Assembly (NCBI GenBank): GCA_902634885.1
Contig: CACPLR010000005.1
Span: 1 to 64,000, forward strand
Length of the DNA stretch: 64,000 nucleotides
From: an uncultured Pelagibacteraceae bacterium
Lineage (GTDB): Bacteria > Pseudomonadota > Alphaproteobacteria > Pelagibacterales > Pelagibacteraceae
Direction of reading: 5' to 3'
The notes beneath the pieces were generated by a model. It saw nothing but the letters and a program-made list of their open reading frames with translations. It did not search any database and was not told where the DNA came from. Positions 55,561 to 64,000 of this stretch are shown here, in pieces (positions within the stretch are counted from its first letter, which is position 1; each line of letters starts with the position of its first letter). The position numbers and the translations under genes are program-made.

Positions 55561-55926
55561 ATGTCTTACGATAATCAAAATATCTTTGCAAAAATTTTAA
55601 GAGGAGAAATACCATGCAAAAAAATTTATGAGGATGATTTTGTATTATCTTTTTACGATATAAATCCACAAAAGAAAGTTCACGCATTAGTAATTCCTAA
55701 AGGAAAATATATTAACTTAGATGATTTTAATAAAAATGCGTCTAAGGACGAAATAATAGGACTTATAAAAGGAATATCTACTGTTGCTGAAAAACTAGGT
55801 ATTTCCTCTGAAAAAGGAAATGGGTATAGAACTTTAGCGAACATCAGTGACGATGGGGGACAAGAAGTTCCACATTTACATTTCCACTTATTTGGTGGTG
55901 AAAAAGTGGGTAAAATGGTTTCGTGA
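55561..55926 (+). CDS. HIT-family nucleotide hydrolase (HinT-like)
   Basis: 121-aa histidine-triad protein, a purine nucleoside phosphoramidase in characterised relatives. NIFAKILRGEIPCKKIYEDDFVLSFYDI is the typical HinT start, HALVIPKGKYINL the middle, and VPHLHFHLFGG the catalytic HxHxH triad. Its ATG abuts the mtkB stop directly and it overlaps the GNAT gene by 4 bp, so it belongs to the same transcript although no functional link to malyl-CoA is evident. Confidence 0.94.
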   Translation: MSYDNQNIFAKILRGEIPCKKIYEDDFVLSFYDINPQKKVHALVIPKGKYINLDDFNKNASKDEIIGLIKGISTVAEKLGISSEKGNGYRTLANISDDGGQEVPHLHFHLFGGEKVGKMVS

Positions 55927-56435
55927 TAACTAAAGTAAATCGAAATTATTTAGAGATTAACTCTATTGAAGAATTAAATTATTCTCAAAGTCCAAATAAT
56001 AAATGCGAATTGTTTGAGATAATTCCACCAGATTTTCAAATAAATAAATTTTTTTATAAACAAATTGGTAGTGATCACAGATGGATTGACCGTTTAGTTT
56101 GGGATGATCAAAAATGGGTATCTTACGTGAATAATCCAAATGTTAAAACTTATGTGTTGAAAGAGAATGATGATTTAGTTGGATATTTTGAGCAAATAAC
56201 AAACATAAAAAAAAATGACTGTGAAATTGCTTACTTTGGAATTTTAAAAGAGTTCTATGGTAAAAAATATGGAGCCCATCTTTTGTCCTTAGCAATAACA
56301 AAGTGTTTTGAGCAAAAAATTAATAAGATATGGCTTCATACTTGTTCCCTAGATCATGAAAATGCACTTAAAAATTATTTAGCTCGTGGAATGAAAATAT
56401 TTAAGTCAGAGACAATAAATTTAGATATTAATTAG
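55923..56435 (+). CDS. GNAT-family N-acetyltransferase
   Basis: 170-aa predicted acetyltransferase. The acetyl-CoA fold shows WVSYVNNPNVKTYVLKENDDLVGYFEQI, then IAYFGILKEFYGKKYGAHLLSLAI, where the usual Q/RxxGxG/A loop is KKYGAH, and IWLHTCSLDHENALKNYLARGMKIFK at the end. GTG start at 55923. Substrate unknown. It ends convergently with lolA, overlapping by 8 bp. Confidence 0.82.
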   Translation: MITKVNRNYLEINSIEELNYSQSPNNKCELFEIIPPDFQINKFFYKQIGSDHRWIDRLVWDDQKWVSYVNNPNVKTYVLKENDDLVGYFEQITNIKKNDCEIAYFGILKEFYGKKYGAHLLSLAITKCFEQKINKIWLHTCSLDHENALKNYLARGMKIFKSETINLDIN

Positions 56436-56982
56436 TATAATTTCTAATATCAAAAATATTTTCATCAAATTGAATGTTTTTTTGAACAATTGATAGTTTT
56501 GTTTCGACTTTATTTTGGTAAATATCAATTGTTGACCAACCTACCAGGTTAAGATTGAGACTGTCGAAGTAAATACTTATTTCTAAATTTTCATAATACA
56601 ATTCAAATTTATAATACTCATTTATAGAAATCTCATCTTCAAGCTCTCCAATTTTATTAATGATAAACTCCTTATCCAAAATCAAATTAAGGGGAGTTTT
56701 ATCTAGAGAATATCTAAAATATTGATTATTTTTGTTAGAATTTATCAACAATGACTTCCCGTTAGAAACTAAAACTTTTTTATAGAAGTCATCATATTCA
56801 CAAAAAATCTTCTTTGGATAATGAATGATGCAGTTTCCAGTTTCGATTTTTTCACCAATTTTTTGTTCAAATTTAAACTTGAGACTATCTGTTGAAATAA
56901 GATTTGATATTATTTGGGATTTAACAGATCCATGAACAATTGTAGTTGATAAAAAAAAAAATATAGGAATGAATTTTTTCAT
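56428..56982 (-). CDS. lolA: LolA-like outer-membrane lipoprotein carrier
   Basis: Periplasmic chaperone ferrying lipoproteins to the outer membrane. 184 aa with signal peptide MKKFIPIFFFLSTTIVHG, LKFKFEQKIGEKIETGNCIIHYPKKIFCEYDD (LolA F-x-Q-x(n)-G strand pattern), and VLVSNGKSLLINSNKNNQYFRYSL. It overlaps ftsK by 4 bp; ftsK-lolA is the standard order in proteobacteria, which gives most of the confidence since sequence similarity is moderate. Confidence 0.87.
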   Translation of the reverse strand: MKKFIPIFFFLSTTIVHGSVKSQIISNLISTDSLKFKFEQKIGEKIETGNCIIHYPKKIFCEYDDFYKKVLVSNGKSLLINSNKNNQYFRYSLDKTPLNLILDKEFIINKIGELEDEISINEYYKFELYYENLEISIYFDSLNLNLVGWSTIDIYQNKVETKLSIVQKNIQFDENIFDIRNYTN

Positions 56983-59060
56983 TTAAGAACTTCCCTTTTA
57001 CCTACATGATTGGCTTTACTCACTTCTCCATTTAATTCCATCTGATCAATTATTCTTGCTGCACGGTTATATCCAATTTGTAGTTTTCTCTGTAAGAGAG
57101 ATGTAGAAGCTTTTCTCTCACTTTTGATGATCTCAAGAGCAGTTTCATATAGTTCATCTAAATTTTCATCTTCTTTGCTAGATGATTTCGCATCTTTTTC
57201 ATCTGCAAAATTTAAAATCTCGTCAACGTAATTTGGTTCAGCTTGATTTCTTAAAAAATTATTTATCTTTTCAATTTCGTTTTCGGATACAAATGGAGCA
57301 TGAATTCTAACAATTTTATTCGCAGAGGACATGTAAAGCATATCTCCTTTTCCAAGCAATTGTTCTGCACCTTGTTCTCCAAGAATTGTTCTACTATCTA
57401 TTTTAGAAGTAACTTGAAAAGATATTCTTGTCGGAAAATTAGCTTTTATAGTTCCTGTAATCACATCTACACTTGGTCTTTGAGTTGCCATTATAATATG
57501 AATTCCAGCAGCTCTTGCCATTTGAGATAACTTTTGAATATAATTTTCGATTTCTTTACCAGCGACCAACATAAGGTCAGACATTTCATCAACAATCACA
57601 ACAATATATGGCATCGATAATTTGTGTTTCTCGTTATAACCATCTATATTTCTAACCCCAACTCGTGTCATAAGCCTATATCTGCTCTCCATTTCCTTAA
57701 CGACCCACCCTAATACAGATGCAGCTCTTTTTGCCTCGGTAATTACAGGACATAATAAGTGTGGAATTCCTTCATAAGTAGATAGTTCAAGCATTTTTGG
57801 ATCTATCAAAATAAATTTACATTTTTCAGGAGGGTGTCTGTAAAGTAGTGATAGTATTATCGTATTGATACAAACCGATTTTCCCGATCCTGTAGTACCA
57901 GCAATCAATAAATGAGGCATAGAACTTAGATCTCTTGTAATAGGCATACCAGAAATATTTTTTCCAAGAGCAATAGGTAACTTGATATTTTTTTTTGAAA
58001 ATTCATTACTAGATATTATTTCGCTAAGATAAACATTTTCTCTTGAGGATTTTGGTAATTCTATCCCAATTGAGCTACTACCAGGAATAGTAGATATTCT
58101 AGCTGACTCCGAACTTGTATTTCTTGCAATATCTTCTGACAAATTAATAATTTTAGATACCTTTACGCCTGGTGCGGGCTCAAATTCATTTAATGTAACT
58201 ACTGGGCCATTACTAATTTTATTTATTTTTCCTTCTACGCCAAAATCTAATAAAATTTTTTCAAGTGTCTCCTCATCAACCTTAAATTCTGATGAATTCT
58301 CTCGTTCTTTTTTTGTTGGTTGTTTTAAAAATTCTAATGTGGGAAGTTTAAATTTTGCAGGTTTGATTTCTGTCTCAGGTTTTTTATCAAAAGAAAAATT
58401 TTCTTGAATTGATACTTGGCTTACTTCAGGTGCTACATTTTCTTCTATTTCTGTATTTATTGTAACATTTTCAACTTTGTCTTTTCTTTTAAATAATAAA
58501 AATATTTTCTTAATGATATTTAATATGTATGAAATCTTAAAATTTATACTTTTTAAAAAAAATAATAATATAAAAACAATTAATAAGTAATAAGAAATTT
58601 TTTCTGAACTTTTAATTAGTTTTAATATAAAAGTTTCTTTAAATAGGTTACCTAAAAAACCATTATTACCATTTATTATTAACCAATAAGATTTTTCATA
58701 AAACACTGAAAAAAACAATGAAGCTAATAAAATATAAAGAATTATAAAAAATAAATTTTCGATTATTAATAAAAATTTTTTTGATATAGCAATACACAAA
58801 CCTGTAAAAAAAAATGTAAATGGTATAAGTAGAGAGACTAAACCAAAACTTTGGAATAATAAATCAGATAAAAAACTTCCTTTAGATCCCATTAAATTTT
58901 TGATTGGGGTATTTTCTGGAAAAATAAAATTAGGATCCTCTGCGGAATAAGTCACTAAGGATATAAATATAAAAATTGATACTAAAATTACCAATATACC
59001 AACTAATTCTGCCAATCTATTAATACAAAAAGTGCCAATTTTATTAATTAATTCTTTCAT
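56979..59060 (-). CDS. ftsK: FtsK DNA translocase
   Basis: Septal DNA pump for chromosome dimer resolution and segregation. The N-terminus has four hydrophobic segments (about residues 20-190), then a short Glu/Pro/Lys linker. The motor domain (about 260-620) shows LLIAGTTGSGKSVCINTII (Walker A), KFILIDPKMLELSTYEGIPHLLCPV, YIVVIVDEMSDLML (Walker B) and IHIIMATQRPSVDVITG. The C-terminal gamma winged helix (SLLQRKLQIGYNRAARIIDQME) reads KOPS. I use ATG 59060; a TTG three codons upstream is weaker. Short (693 aa) because of the reduced linker. Confidence 0.97.
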   Translation of the reverse strand: MKELINKIGTFCINRLAELVGILVILVSIFIFISLVTYSAEDPNFIFPENTPIKNLMGSKGSFLSDLLFQSFGLVSLLIPFTFFFTGLCIAISKKFLLIIENLFFIILYILLASLFFSVFYEKSYWLIINGNNGFLGNLFKETFILKLIKSSEKISYYLLIVFILLFFLKSINFKISYILNIIKKIFLLFKRKDKVENVTINTEIEENVAPEVSQVSIQENFSFDKKPETEIKPAKFKLPTLEFLKQPTKKERENSSEFKVDEETLEKILLDFGVEGKINKISNGPVVTLNEFEPAPGVKVSKIINLSEDIARNTSSESARISTIPGSSSIGIELPKSSRENVYLSEIISSNEFSKKNIKLPIALGKNISGMPITRDLSSMPHLLIAGTTGSGKSVCINTIILSLLYRHPPEKCKFILIDPKMLELSTYEGIPHLLCPVITEAKRAASVLGWVVKEMESRYRLMTRVGVRNIDGYNEKHKLSMPYIVVIVDEMSDLMLVAGKEIENYIQKLSQMARAAGIHIIMATQRPSVDVITGTIKANFPTRISFQVTSKIDSRTILGEQGAEQLLGKGDMLYMSSANKIVRIHAPFVSENEIEKINNFLRNQAEPNYVDEILNFADEKDAKSSSKEDENLDELYETALEIIKSERKASTSLLQRKLQIGYNRAARIIDQMELNGEVSKANHVGKREVLK

Positions 59061-59065
59061 ATTAC

Positions 59066-59080
59066 ACAAATCAGATTTGT
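59066..59080. promoter_or_regulatory. 15-bp palindrome between ftsK and the UbiH-like gene
   Basis: ACAAATC-A-GATTTGT, perfect 7-bp arms, placed 6 bp upstream of the ftsK ATG within the 62-bp divergent gap. Its position fits an operator or a hairpin in the ftsK leader. No known regulator motif is matched (not a GTTC-N7-GTTC LexA box). Confidence 0.4.
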
Positions 59081-59122
59081 CACTTTTACCATTATATTAT
59101 TATTGTTAAAATTAAATAATAA

Positions 59123-60220
59123 ATGAATGCATGTCTAATAGGCTTTAATCTTACAAATTTTTTATTAGCAATATTGCTCAGTAAAAAAGGTTTTAAAGTA
59201 GATATAATTTTTGATGAAAAAAGCACATATAAATTTACAAATAGAACAATAGGTGTATCAAAAAAAAATGTTGAATTTATCAAATCTTTTTTACAAATTC
59301 CTAATCAATATCTTTGGCCAATTAAAGAAATTGAAATTTTTAATTTAAATAATGATCCATCCAAAAAAATTAAATTTAAAGATAATAAAAATGAGAATTT
59401 TTTTATTATAAAGCAAGAATATTTTAATAATCTATCTGAAAGAAAATGTAGAAAATTAAAAAATGTTAATTTTAAAAAATATAAAGAAAATGAAATTTTA
59501 AAATTAGAAAAAAATAACAGTTATAATTTAATTATAAATTCTCAGTCAAACAATATTCTTATGAAAAGGTTTTTTTCAAATAGTATTAAAAAAGATTATG
59601 AGAGTTCAGCTTATACTTCGATAATAAAACATAAAAAATTTGATAACTACAGAGCTATTCAAATTTTTACAAAATATGGACCACTAGCTTTCCTGCCATT
59701 ATCAAGAGACAAAACATCTATAGTTTATTCTGTTCAAAAAAAATTTAAACTTAATTTAGATCAGATAAAAAATGAAATCCTAAAGTATTCAAAAAAATAT
59801 GATTTAAAAAAATTGAATGATCTAGAAAAATTTGAACTTAAATATAACTTCTCTAGAAAATTTATTCATAAAAATATTGTCTGTTTTGGTGATGCTTTGC
59901 ATAAAATTCATCCTTTAGCTGGTCAAGGATTTAATATGACAATAAGAGATTTAAAATTACTTTTGAATATAATTGAAAATAGAATAAATTATGGATTAGA
60001 AATTGATAGATCAACACTAATAGAGTTTAAAGATAAAAGTAAACATTTTAATTATATTTTTGGTATTGGAATAAATGTTATCAATGAATTTTTTAAATTA
60101 GATAGTAGATTTAATGGTAAATTATCAGATAATATTTTCAGTTTCTTAGATACAAATGAGTTATTTAAAAAAAATTCAATTTTAATTGCTAATGAGGGTA
60201 TTAACTTTGCTACTGAATAG
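59123..60220 (+). CDS. UbiH/UbiF-like FAD monooxygenase, degenerate N-terminus
   Basis: 365-aa flavoprotein hydroxylase of the ubiquinone-biosynthesis type. The second FAD motif is clear: NIVCFGDALHKIHPLAGQGFNMTIRDLKLL (GD...HPxxGQGxN). However, the N-terminal Rossmann motif normally GxGxxG reads LIGFNLTNFLLAILLSKKGF, lacking two glycines. The body between is diverged and Lys/Asn-rich. It may still hydroxylate an ubiquinone ring precursor, or have lost that activity. Divergent from ftsK and ends overlapping the LON-domain gene by 11 bp. Confidence 0.78.
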   Translation: MNACLIGFNLTNFLLAILLSKKGFKVDIIFDEKSTYKFTNRTIGVSKKNVEFIKSFLQIPNQYLWPIKEIEIFNLNNDPSKKIKFKDNKNENFFIIKQEYFNNLSERKCRKLKNVNFKKYKENEILKLEKNNSYNLIINSQSNNILMKRFFSNSIKKDYESSAYTSIIKHKKFDNYRAIQIFTKYGPLAFLPLSRDKTSIVYSVQKKFKLNLDQIKNEILKYSKKYDLKKLNDLEKFELKYNFSRKFIHKNIVCFGDALHKIHPLAGQGFNMTIRDLKLLLNIIENRINYGLEIDRSTLIEFKDKSKHFNYIFGIGINVINEFFKLDSRFNGKLSDNIFSFLDTNELFKKNSILIANEGINFATE

Positions 60221-60854
60221 TTTTGTTTGTAAAACTAAAATTAGTGTAAGTAACTAATATTTCCTCTAACTTCTTTTTTCTATCAACTAAGTTTTTTGTC
60301 TCTAATAAAATCTGTTTTTCTTCTAATGTAAATGGTGAAGCCATAGATAACGTATTTATTGTTTGCCTAACGTTTTGTTTTTCAAGATCATTCCAATTAA
60401 TTTGGTAGCCTTGTTGCTCAAATAGTTTCTTAAGGTCATTAAAGACCTGTTTTAAATCAGAAAATTTTACTTGCTCATTGTTATCAATTAAGTCATTAGA
60501 AAATTTTTCAAAATTTACCTCACATTCTCTATAAAGTTTATCCGAATTTATTTCACTAATTGTTTCGTATCTACATACTCCATTTAGAACTATTAGATAT
60601 CTGCCATCCTCTGTTTCATTAAAACTAGTAATCTTTCCAACACAACCGATTTTATGAAGATCAGGTTTTTTTAAATTTCCAGTTTTCTTAGGCTGTATCA
60701 TCCCAATATATCTGTTGCTTTTCATACTATCATCTATCATTTGTATATATCTAGGCTCAAAAATATTTAATGGAACTGTAGTTTTAGGAAAAATTATAAA
60801 ATTAGATAGTGGAAAAACAGGTATTTTTTTTGGTAAATCTTTATTTATCAACAT
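60210..60854 (-). CDS. LON N-terminal (substrate-binding) domain protein
   Basis: 214-aa protein with a single LON/PUA-like domain and no ATPase or peptidase. KIPVFPLSNFIIFPKTTVPLNIFEPRYIQMIDDSM is the family start, GCVGKITSFNETEDGRYLIVLNGVCRYE the core. The helical tail contains LSMASPFTLEEKQILLETKNL, as in small alphaproteobacterial LonN proteins. Function unknown; possibly substrate recognition or redox-linked quality control. The thioredoxin-like and Trm112 neighbours often seen are absent. Confidence 0.9.
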   Translation of the reverse strand: MLINKDLPKKIPVFPLSNFIIFPKTTVPLNIFEPRYIQMIDDSMKSNRYIGMIQPKKTGNLKKPDLHKIGCVGKITSFNETEDGRYLIVLNGVCRYETISEINSDKLYRECEVNFEKFSNDLIDNNEQVKFSDLKQVFNDLKKLFEQQGYQINWNDLEKQNVRQTINTLSMASPFTLEEKQILLETKNLVDRKKKLEEILVTYTNFSFTNKTIQ

Positions 60855-60902
60855 AACTTTTTAATTTAAAACAAGTATATAGTATTACATCTTTACATTT
60901 CA

Positions 60903-62555
60903 ATGAGAGAAAATAATTCAAATTTTGATAGGTCAAAAATTTTCAAACTTTTTCAAGATAAAAAGTATGCTAAAATATCAAAAATCACTAAATCAATACT
61001 CAAAGCTTTTAGTAAAGATAAAGAAATTTATAAAATTATAATATTAAGTGAATTAAATCAAAAAAACTTTAACAATGCTAAAATTGTATCTGAGAAACTA
61101 CTTGACTTAATTAACGATGCTGAAACTAATTATATACATGGCAATGTTTTAAAAATACAAAAAAAATTTAAGGAGGCAATAATTTATTATCAAAAGGCAA
61201 TTGATTTTAAAAAAGATTATTTTGAGGCATATAACAATCTTGCCACATCACAAAAAAATATTGGTTTAAAACGCGAAGCACTTGAGAATTACAAAAATGC
61301 AATAAACTTAAAGGAAAACAATTTAGAGGCTCATTATAATTTAGCTAATCTATTGTATGATGAAAAAAGGTTTGAAGAAGCTCGTGAAAAATATGAGAAA
61401 GTAATTAAAATTGATAATAATTTTCCACAATCATATTTATCAATAGGTCTAATTAATTCTGTTCAAGGAAAATTTGAAGAGGCAAAGAACTATTTTTTAA
61501 AAGCTATAGAGAAAGATAAATTTCTAACTGAGGCATATGTTTATTACGTAAGTACAAGAAAAATTGATAAGAATGATAATATAATAAAAATTTTAGAGGA
61601 GCTTATAAATAATAATGATCTCCATCCTAAGTACGAACAAGACATCTCATATGCACTTAGTAAAGTTTATTTCGATATAGATAATATTGACCTTGGATTT
61701 AAATTCTTAACAAAAGCAAAAAAATTGTACTTAAAAAAAATCAACTTCTCAATCGAAGAAGAAAAAATTTCATTTCAAAAAGTAAAAAATTACTTCTCAA
61801 CAAAAAAATTTAAAATGATAGATTTTAAGGACACTTATAAAGCTTACCCAATATTTATAATAGGAATGCCTAGGTCAGGCACTAGTCTGTTGGAGCAAAT
61901 AATTTCAACACACTCGGAAGTTTTTGGTGCTGGAGAATTGAGGATTATGCCCAGAATTTTCTATGATACTAATTGGAATGAAAAAACTAGTCCAGAGGAA
62001 CTTTTTAGATTTGTAAGAAGAGAATATTTGTCAAATTTAGGAAAAATAATTACATCAAAAAAATTTATTGTAGATAAAATGCCTTTTAATTTTTTTGCAG
62101 TGGGATTTATTTTAAACTCAATTCCAGAGGCAAAGATCGTTCATATTTCAAGAAATCCAATGGCTGTTTGTTGGTCAAATTACAAGTCTAATTTTTTTGA
62201 CAATATTGGTATGGATTATGCTCATAAATTAGAAAGTATAGCAGAATATTATATAATTTATAACGAATTGATGAATTTTTGGAGGGATAAATACCCCTCG
62301 AGACTTATAGAAATTGATTATGATAAATTTGTTTTAGATTATGAGACTAATTCAAAATCAGTCATAACAGAAATTGGCCTTAATTGGGAAAATGAAATTT
62401 TAAAATTTTATGAAAACAATAGAGTGGTTGAAACAAATTCTTTATTACAAGTAAGAAGCAAAGTGTATCAAGATAGTTCTCAAAAATGGAAAAAGTATGA
62501 AAAATATTTAACCCCAGTTATGGAAATACTTAATAATAATAATATTAAATTTTAA
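60903..62555 (+). CDS. TPR-repeat protein with C-terminal sulfotransferase domain (second copy)
   Basis: 550-aa fusion with the same layout as the protein at 19770-21482. TPR units occupy about residues 70-215 (ANYIHGNVLKIQKKFKEAII-like, AYNNLATSQKNIGLKREALE, AHYNLANLLYDEKRFEEARE). The sulfotransferase domain (about 315-545) shows FIIGMPRSGTSLLEQII (PAPS 5' loop) and KIVHISRNPMAVCWSN (3' loop). Very rich in Lys, Asn and Ile with low GC. Followed 3 bp later by another sulfotransferase, suggesting a small sulfation cassette. Acceptor unknown. Confidence 0.87.
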   Translation: MRENNSNFDRSKIFKLFQDKKYAKISKITKSILKAFSKDKEIYKIIILSELNQKNFNNAKIVSEKLLDLINDAETNYIHGNVLKIQKKFKEAIIYYQKAIDFKKDYFEAYNNLATSQKNIGLKREALENYKNAINLKENNLEAHYNLANLLYDEKRFEEAREKYEKVIKIDNNFPQSYLSIGLINSVQGKFEEAKNYFLKAIEKDKFLTEAYVYYVSTRKIDKNDNIIKILEELINNNDLHPKYEQDISYALSKVYFDIDNIDLGFKFLTKAKKLYLKKINFSIEEEKISFQKVKNYFSTKKFKMIDFKDTYKAYPIFIIGMPRSGTSLLEQIISTHSEVFGAGELRIMPRIFYDTNWNEKTSPEELFRFVRREYLSNLGKIITSKKFIVDKMPFNFFAVGFILNSIPEAKIVHISRNPMAVCWSNYKSNFFDNIGMDYAHKLESIAEYYIIYNELMNFWRDKYPSRLIEIDYDKFVLDYETNSKSVITEIGLNWENEILKFYENNRVVETNSLLQVRSKVYQDSSQKWKKYEKYLTPVMEILNNNNIKF

Positions 62556-62558
62556 ATA

Positions 62559-63410
62559 ATGATTCTTTGGATAGCTTCTTACCCTAAGAGTGGAAATACT
62601 TGGGTAAGATCACTTATTTGTTCATATTATTATACAAATGACGGTGTATTTACAGATGATACATTGTTAAAAAATATTGGACAGTTTCCAGAAAAAAAGT
62701 ACTTTGAAAAGTTCAATTACAATATTTTAGTTCCAGGTGATACAACTAAATTTTGGTTAAAAGCTCAAGAGTCAATTAATGAAGACAAAAAATTAAGATT
62801 TTTTAAAACACATAACTTTTTAGGAAAAATAAATAATGTACAATTTACAAATGAAGAAAACACTTTAGGTGCAATATATATTTTAAGGGATCCAAGAAAT
62901 GTAATTACTTCCGTTAAGAATCATTTTGAAATGACTTATGAGGAATCTTTAGAATTCATGCTTAATGAAAGAAAATTCACTTATGATTATTTCAAAAAAA
63001 ATGATTATGGTGATTTTCAGTTTTTAAGTTCATGGGAAAAGAATTACCAAACTTGGATAAATAATAAAATGTTTCCAACATTAGTTATTAAGTATGAAGA
63101 CTTAATTAATAATACTTATGACGAGTTCAAAAAAATTATAAATTTTATAGATAATTTAATTAAGAAAAAAAATGAATTTGACAAAAAAAAAGCACTAAAT
63201 GCTCTATCAAGTACTAATTTTTTAAATTTAAAAAAAATTGAGAATACAAAAGGTTTTTCAGAATCCTTGTACTCTAAAAAAAAAAATAAAAAAATACCTT
63301 TTTTTCATTTAGGACCTGAAAATAATTGGGAAAATAAGTTAGAAAAAGATTTCAAAGTTACAGTTAATGAAGTATTTAAAAAGAATTTAAAGGAATTACA
63401 TTATTTTTAA
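62559..63410 (+). CDS. Sulfotransferase family protein
   Basis: 283-aa PAPS-dependent sulfotransferase without TPRs. ILWIASYPKSGNTWVRSLI is the 5'-phosphosulfate loop (YPKSGNTW), FFKTHNFLGK holds the expected catalytic His region, and AIYILRDPRNVITSVKNHFE is the 3'-phosphate motif. The end (PFFHLGPENNWENKL) resembles the GxxGxWK-type tail of the family. Next paralogue begins at 63586 beyond tRNA-Gly, so the two short sulfotransferases are tandem copies interrupted by the tRNA gene. Confidence 0.9.
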   Translation: MILWIASYPKSGNTWVRSLICSYYYTNDGVFTDDTLLKNIGQFPEKKYFEKFNYNILVPGDTTKFWLKAQESINEDKKLRFFKTHNFLGKINNVQFTNEENTLGAIYILRDPRNVITSVKNHFEMTYEESLEFMLNERKFTYDYFKKNDYGDFQFLSSWEKNYQTWINNKMFPTLVIKYEDLINNTYDEFKKIINFIDNLIKKKNEFDKKKALNALSSTNFLNLKKIENTKGFSESLYSKKKNKKIPFFHLGPENNWENKLEKDFKVTVNEVFKKNLKELHYF

Positions 63411-63478
63411 TTTTTTTTAACAAATTTTGCCTCTTGCTTAAAAGATAAAAAACTACTACCTTTAAATTAATTTATTAA

Positions 63479-63553
63479 GCGGGCATAGCTCAGTGGTAGA
63501 GCGTCTCGTTGCCAACGAGAAGGTCGTGGGTTCGAGTCCCATTGCCCGCTCCA
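63479..63553 (+). tRNA. tRNA-Gly(GCC)
   Basis: Full cloverleaf: acceptor stem GCGGGCA / TGCCCGC, D-arm GCTC-AGTGGTA-GAGC, anticodon stem TCTCG / CGAGA with loop TTGCCAA (anticodon GCC at 63511-63513), T-arm GTGGG-TTCGAGT-CCCAT, discriminator T and encoded CCA at 63551-63553. It reads glycine codons GGC/GGU. A weak TTGCTT/TACCTT pair 17 bp apart (63434-63462) may be its promoter. It separates two sulfotransferase genes. Confidence 0.98.
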
Positions 63554-63585
63554 TGAAATTTAAAAATTGAAAATAATATCTACCA

Positions 63586-64000
63586 ATGATTATTTGGATT
63601 GCTTCCTACCCCAAAAGTGGAAATACTTATTTACGATCATTCTTAAGCTCATATTACTTTAGTAAAAATGGAAAATTTGACTTTACTTTGCTAGAAAATA
63701 TTAAAAATTTTCCAGGGATACATTATTCAAAAAATAGATCAGATAGCAATCTTGAAGCGAGCAGAAATTGGATTATCAATCAAAATTATTTTTTTAAAAA
63801 AGAAAAACTAAACTTCTTAAAAACACATAACTCGATGAAACCTTTTGAAGGAAACAGATTTACTACTAAGGATCAAACTATTGGTGCAGTATATATATAT
63901 AGAGATCCAAGAAACATTATAACATCATTAAAAAATCATTATTCAATGAATTACCAAAATGCCTTCGATTTTATGAAAGACGATAAAAGCTTCATAATTC
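63586..64000 (+). CDS. Sulfotransferase family protein (3' end outside window)
   Basis: 138 visible residues of a protein closely similar to the one at 62559: IIWIASYPKSGNTYLRSFL (PAPS 5' loop), FLKTHNSMKPFEGN, and AVYIYRDPRNIITSLKNHYSMN (3' loop). The ATG at 63586 lies 33 bp after the tRNA. Alignment with the upstream copy starts at the first residues of both, indicating duplication of the whole gene. C-terminal half is beyond the window. Confidence 0.9.
   Translation, partial: MIIWIASYPKSGNTYLRSFLSSYYFSKNGKFDFTLLENIKNFPGIHYSKNRSDSNLEASRNWIINQNYFFKKEKLNFLKTHNSMKPFEGNRFTTKDQTIGAVYIYRDPRNIITSLKNHYSMNYQNAFDFMKDDKSFII

Overview
The window looks like a stretch of chromosome from a Pelagibacterales (SAR11) alphaproteobacterium. 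I infer this from very AT-rich DNA, spacers that are mostly under 100 bp, frequent 1-14 bp gene overlaps, an alphaproteobacterial gene order around the replication origin, a single high-GC-codon porin gene, and loss of genes normally found in conserved clusters (for example rimI and mltA). No gap between genes exceeds 300 bp. The largest are 286 bp between hemE and ppsR (candidate oriC) and 196 bp upstream of the porin. I saw no insertion sequence, prophage, CRISPR array or rRNA gene.

Layout. 1-6.8 kb: tsaB-fur-miaB, a polysaccharide deacetylase, a Bax-like glucosaminidase, nfuA, trpS and murJ. 6.9-12.4 kb: maeB malic enzyme, BON lipoprotein, rsmI, LpoA-like protein and rdgB. 12.4-18.6 kb: grpE-dnaK-dnaJ-dapB-nth and a PfkB kinase. 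18.6-23.7 kb: a 34-codon ArfA-like rescue factor, a pseudo-receiver transcription factor divergent from an L,D-transpeptidase, a TPR-sulfotransferase, yggS, a ThiE-like gene, a bidirectional terminator and the porin. 23.9-28.4 kb: DUF3576 lipoprotein-leuS-lptE-holA.

28.4-43.2 kb is the origin region: mnmE, mnmG-rsmG-parA-parB (with two parS sites inside rsmG and mnmG), an OGT-like glycosyltransferase, rho, and hemE-hemH-hemJ run leftward. ppsR-maf-aroE-coaE-dnaQ run rightward. The hemE/ppsR gap is the position of oriC in Caulobacter and Rickettsia. The region continues with secB-fxsA, timA-smr and hslVU.

47-50.7 kb is a hisBHAFE operon that contains an outer-membrane beta-barrel gene between hisH and hisA and is followed by an unknown secreted protein. 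52.5-56.4 kb is a malyl-CoA lyase/malate thiokinase operon (mcl-mtkA-mtkB) with HIT and GNAT genes. It would convert malate, CoA and ATP to acetyl-CoA plus glyoxylate. 56.4-60.9 kb carries lolA-ftsK, a UbiH-like flavoprotein and a LON-domain protein. The right end (60.9-64 kb) is accessory in character: a TPR-sulfotransferase and two paralogous short sulfotransferases that flank a tRNA-Gly(GCC), the second running off the window.

The strongest items for follow-up are the candidate oriC with parS sites, the minimal ArfA gene, the malate thiokinase module, the pseudo-receiver regulator and the sulfotransferase/tRNA-Gly boundary.
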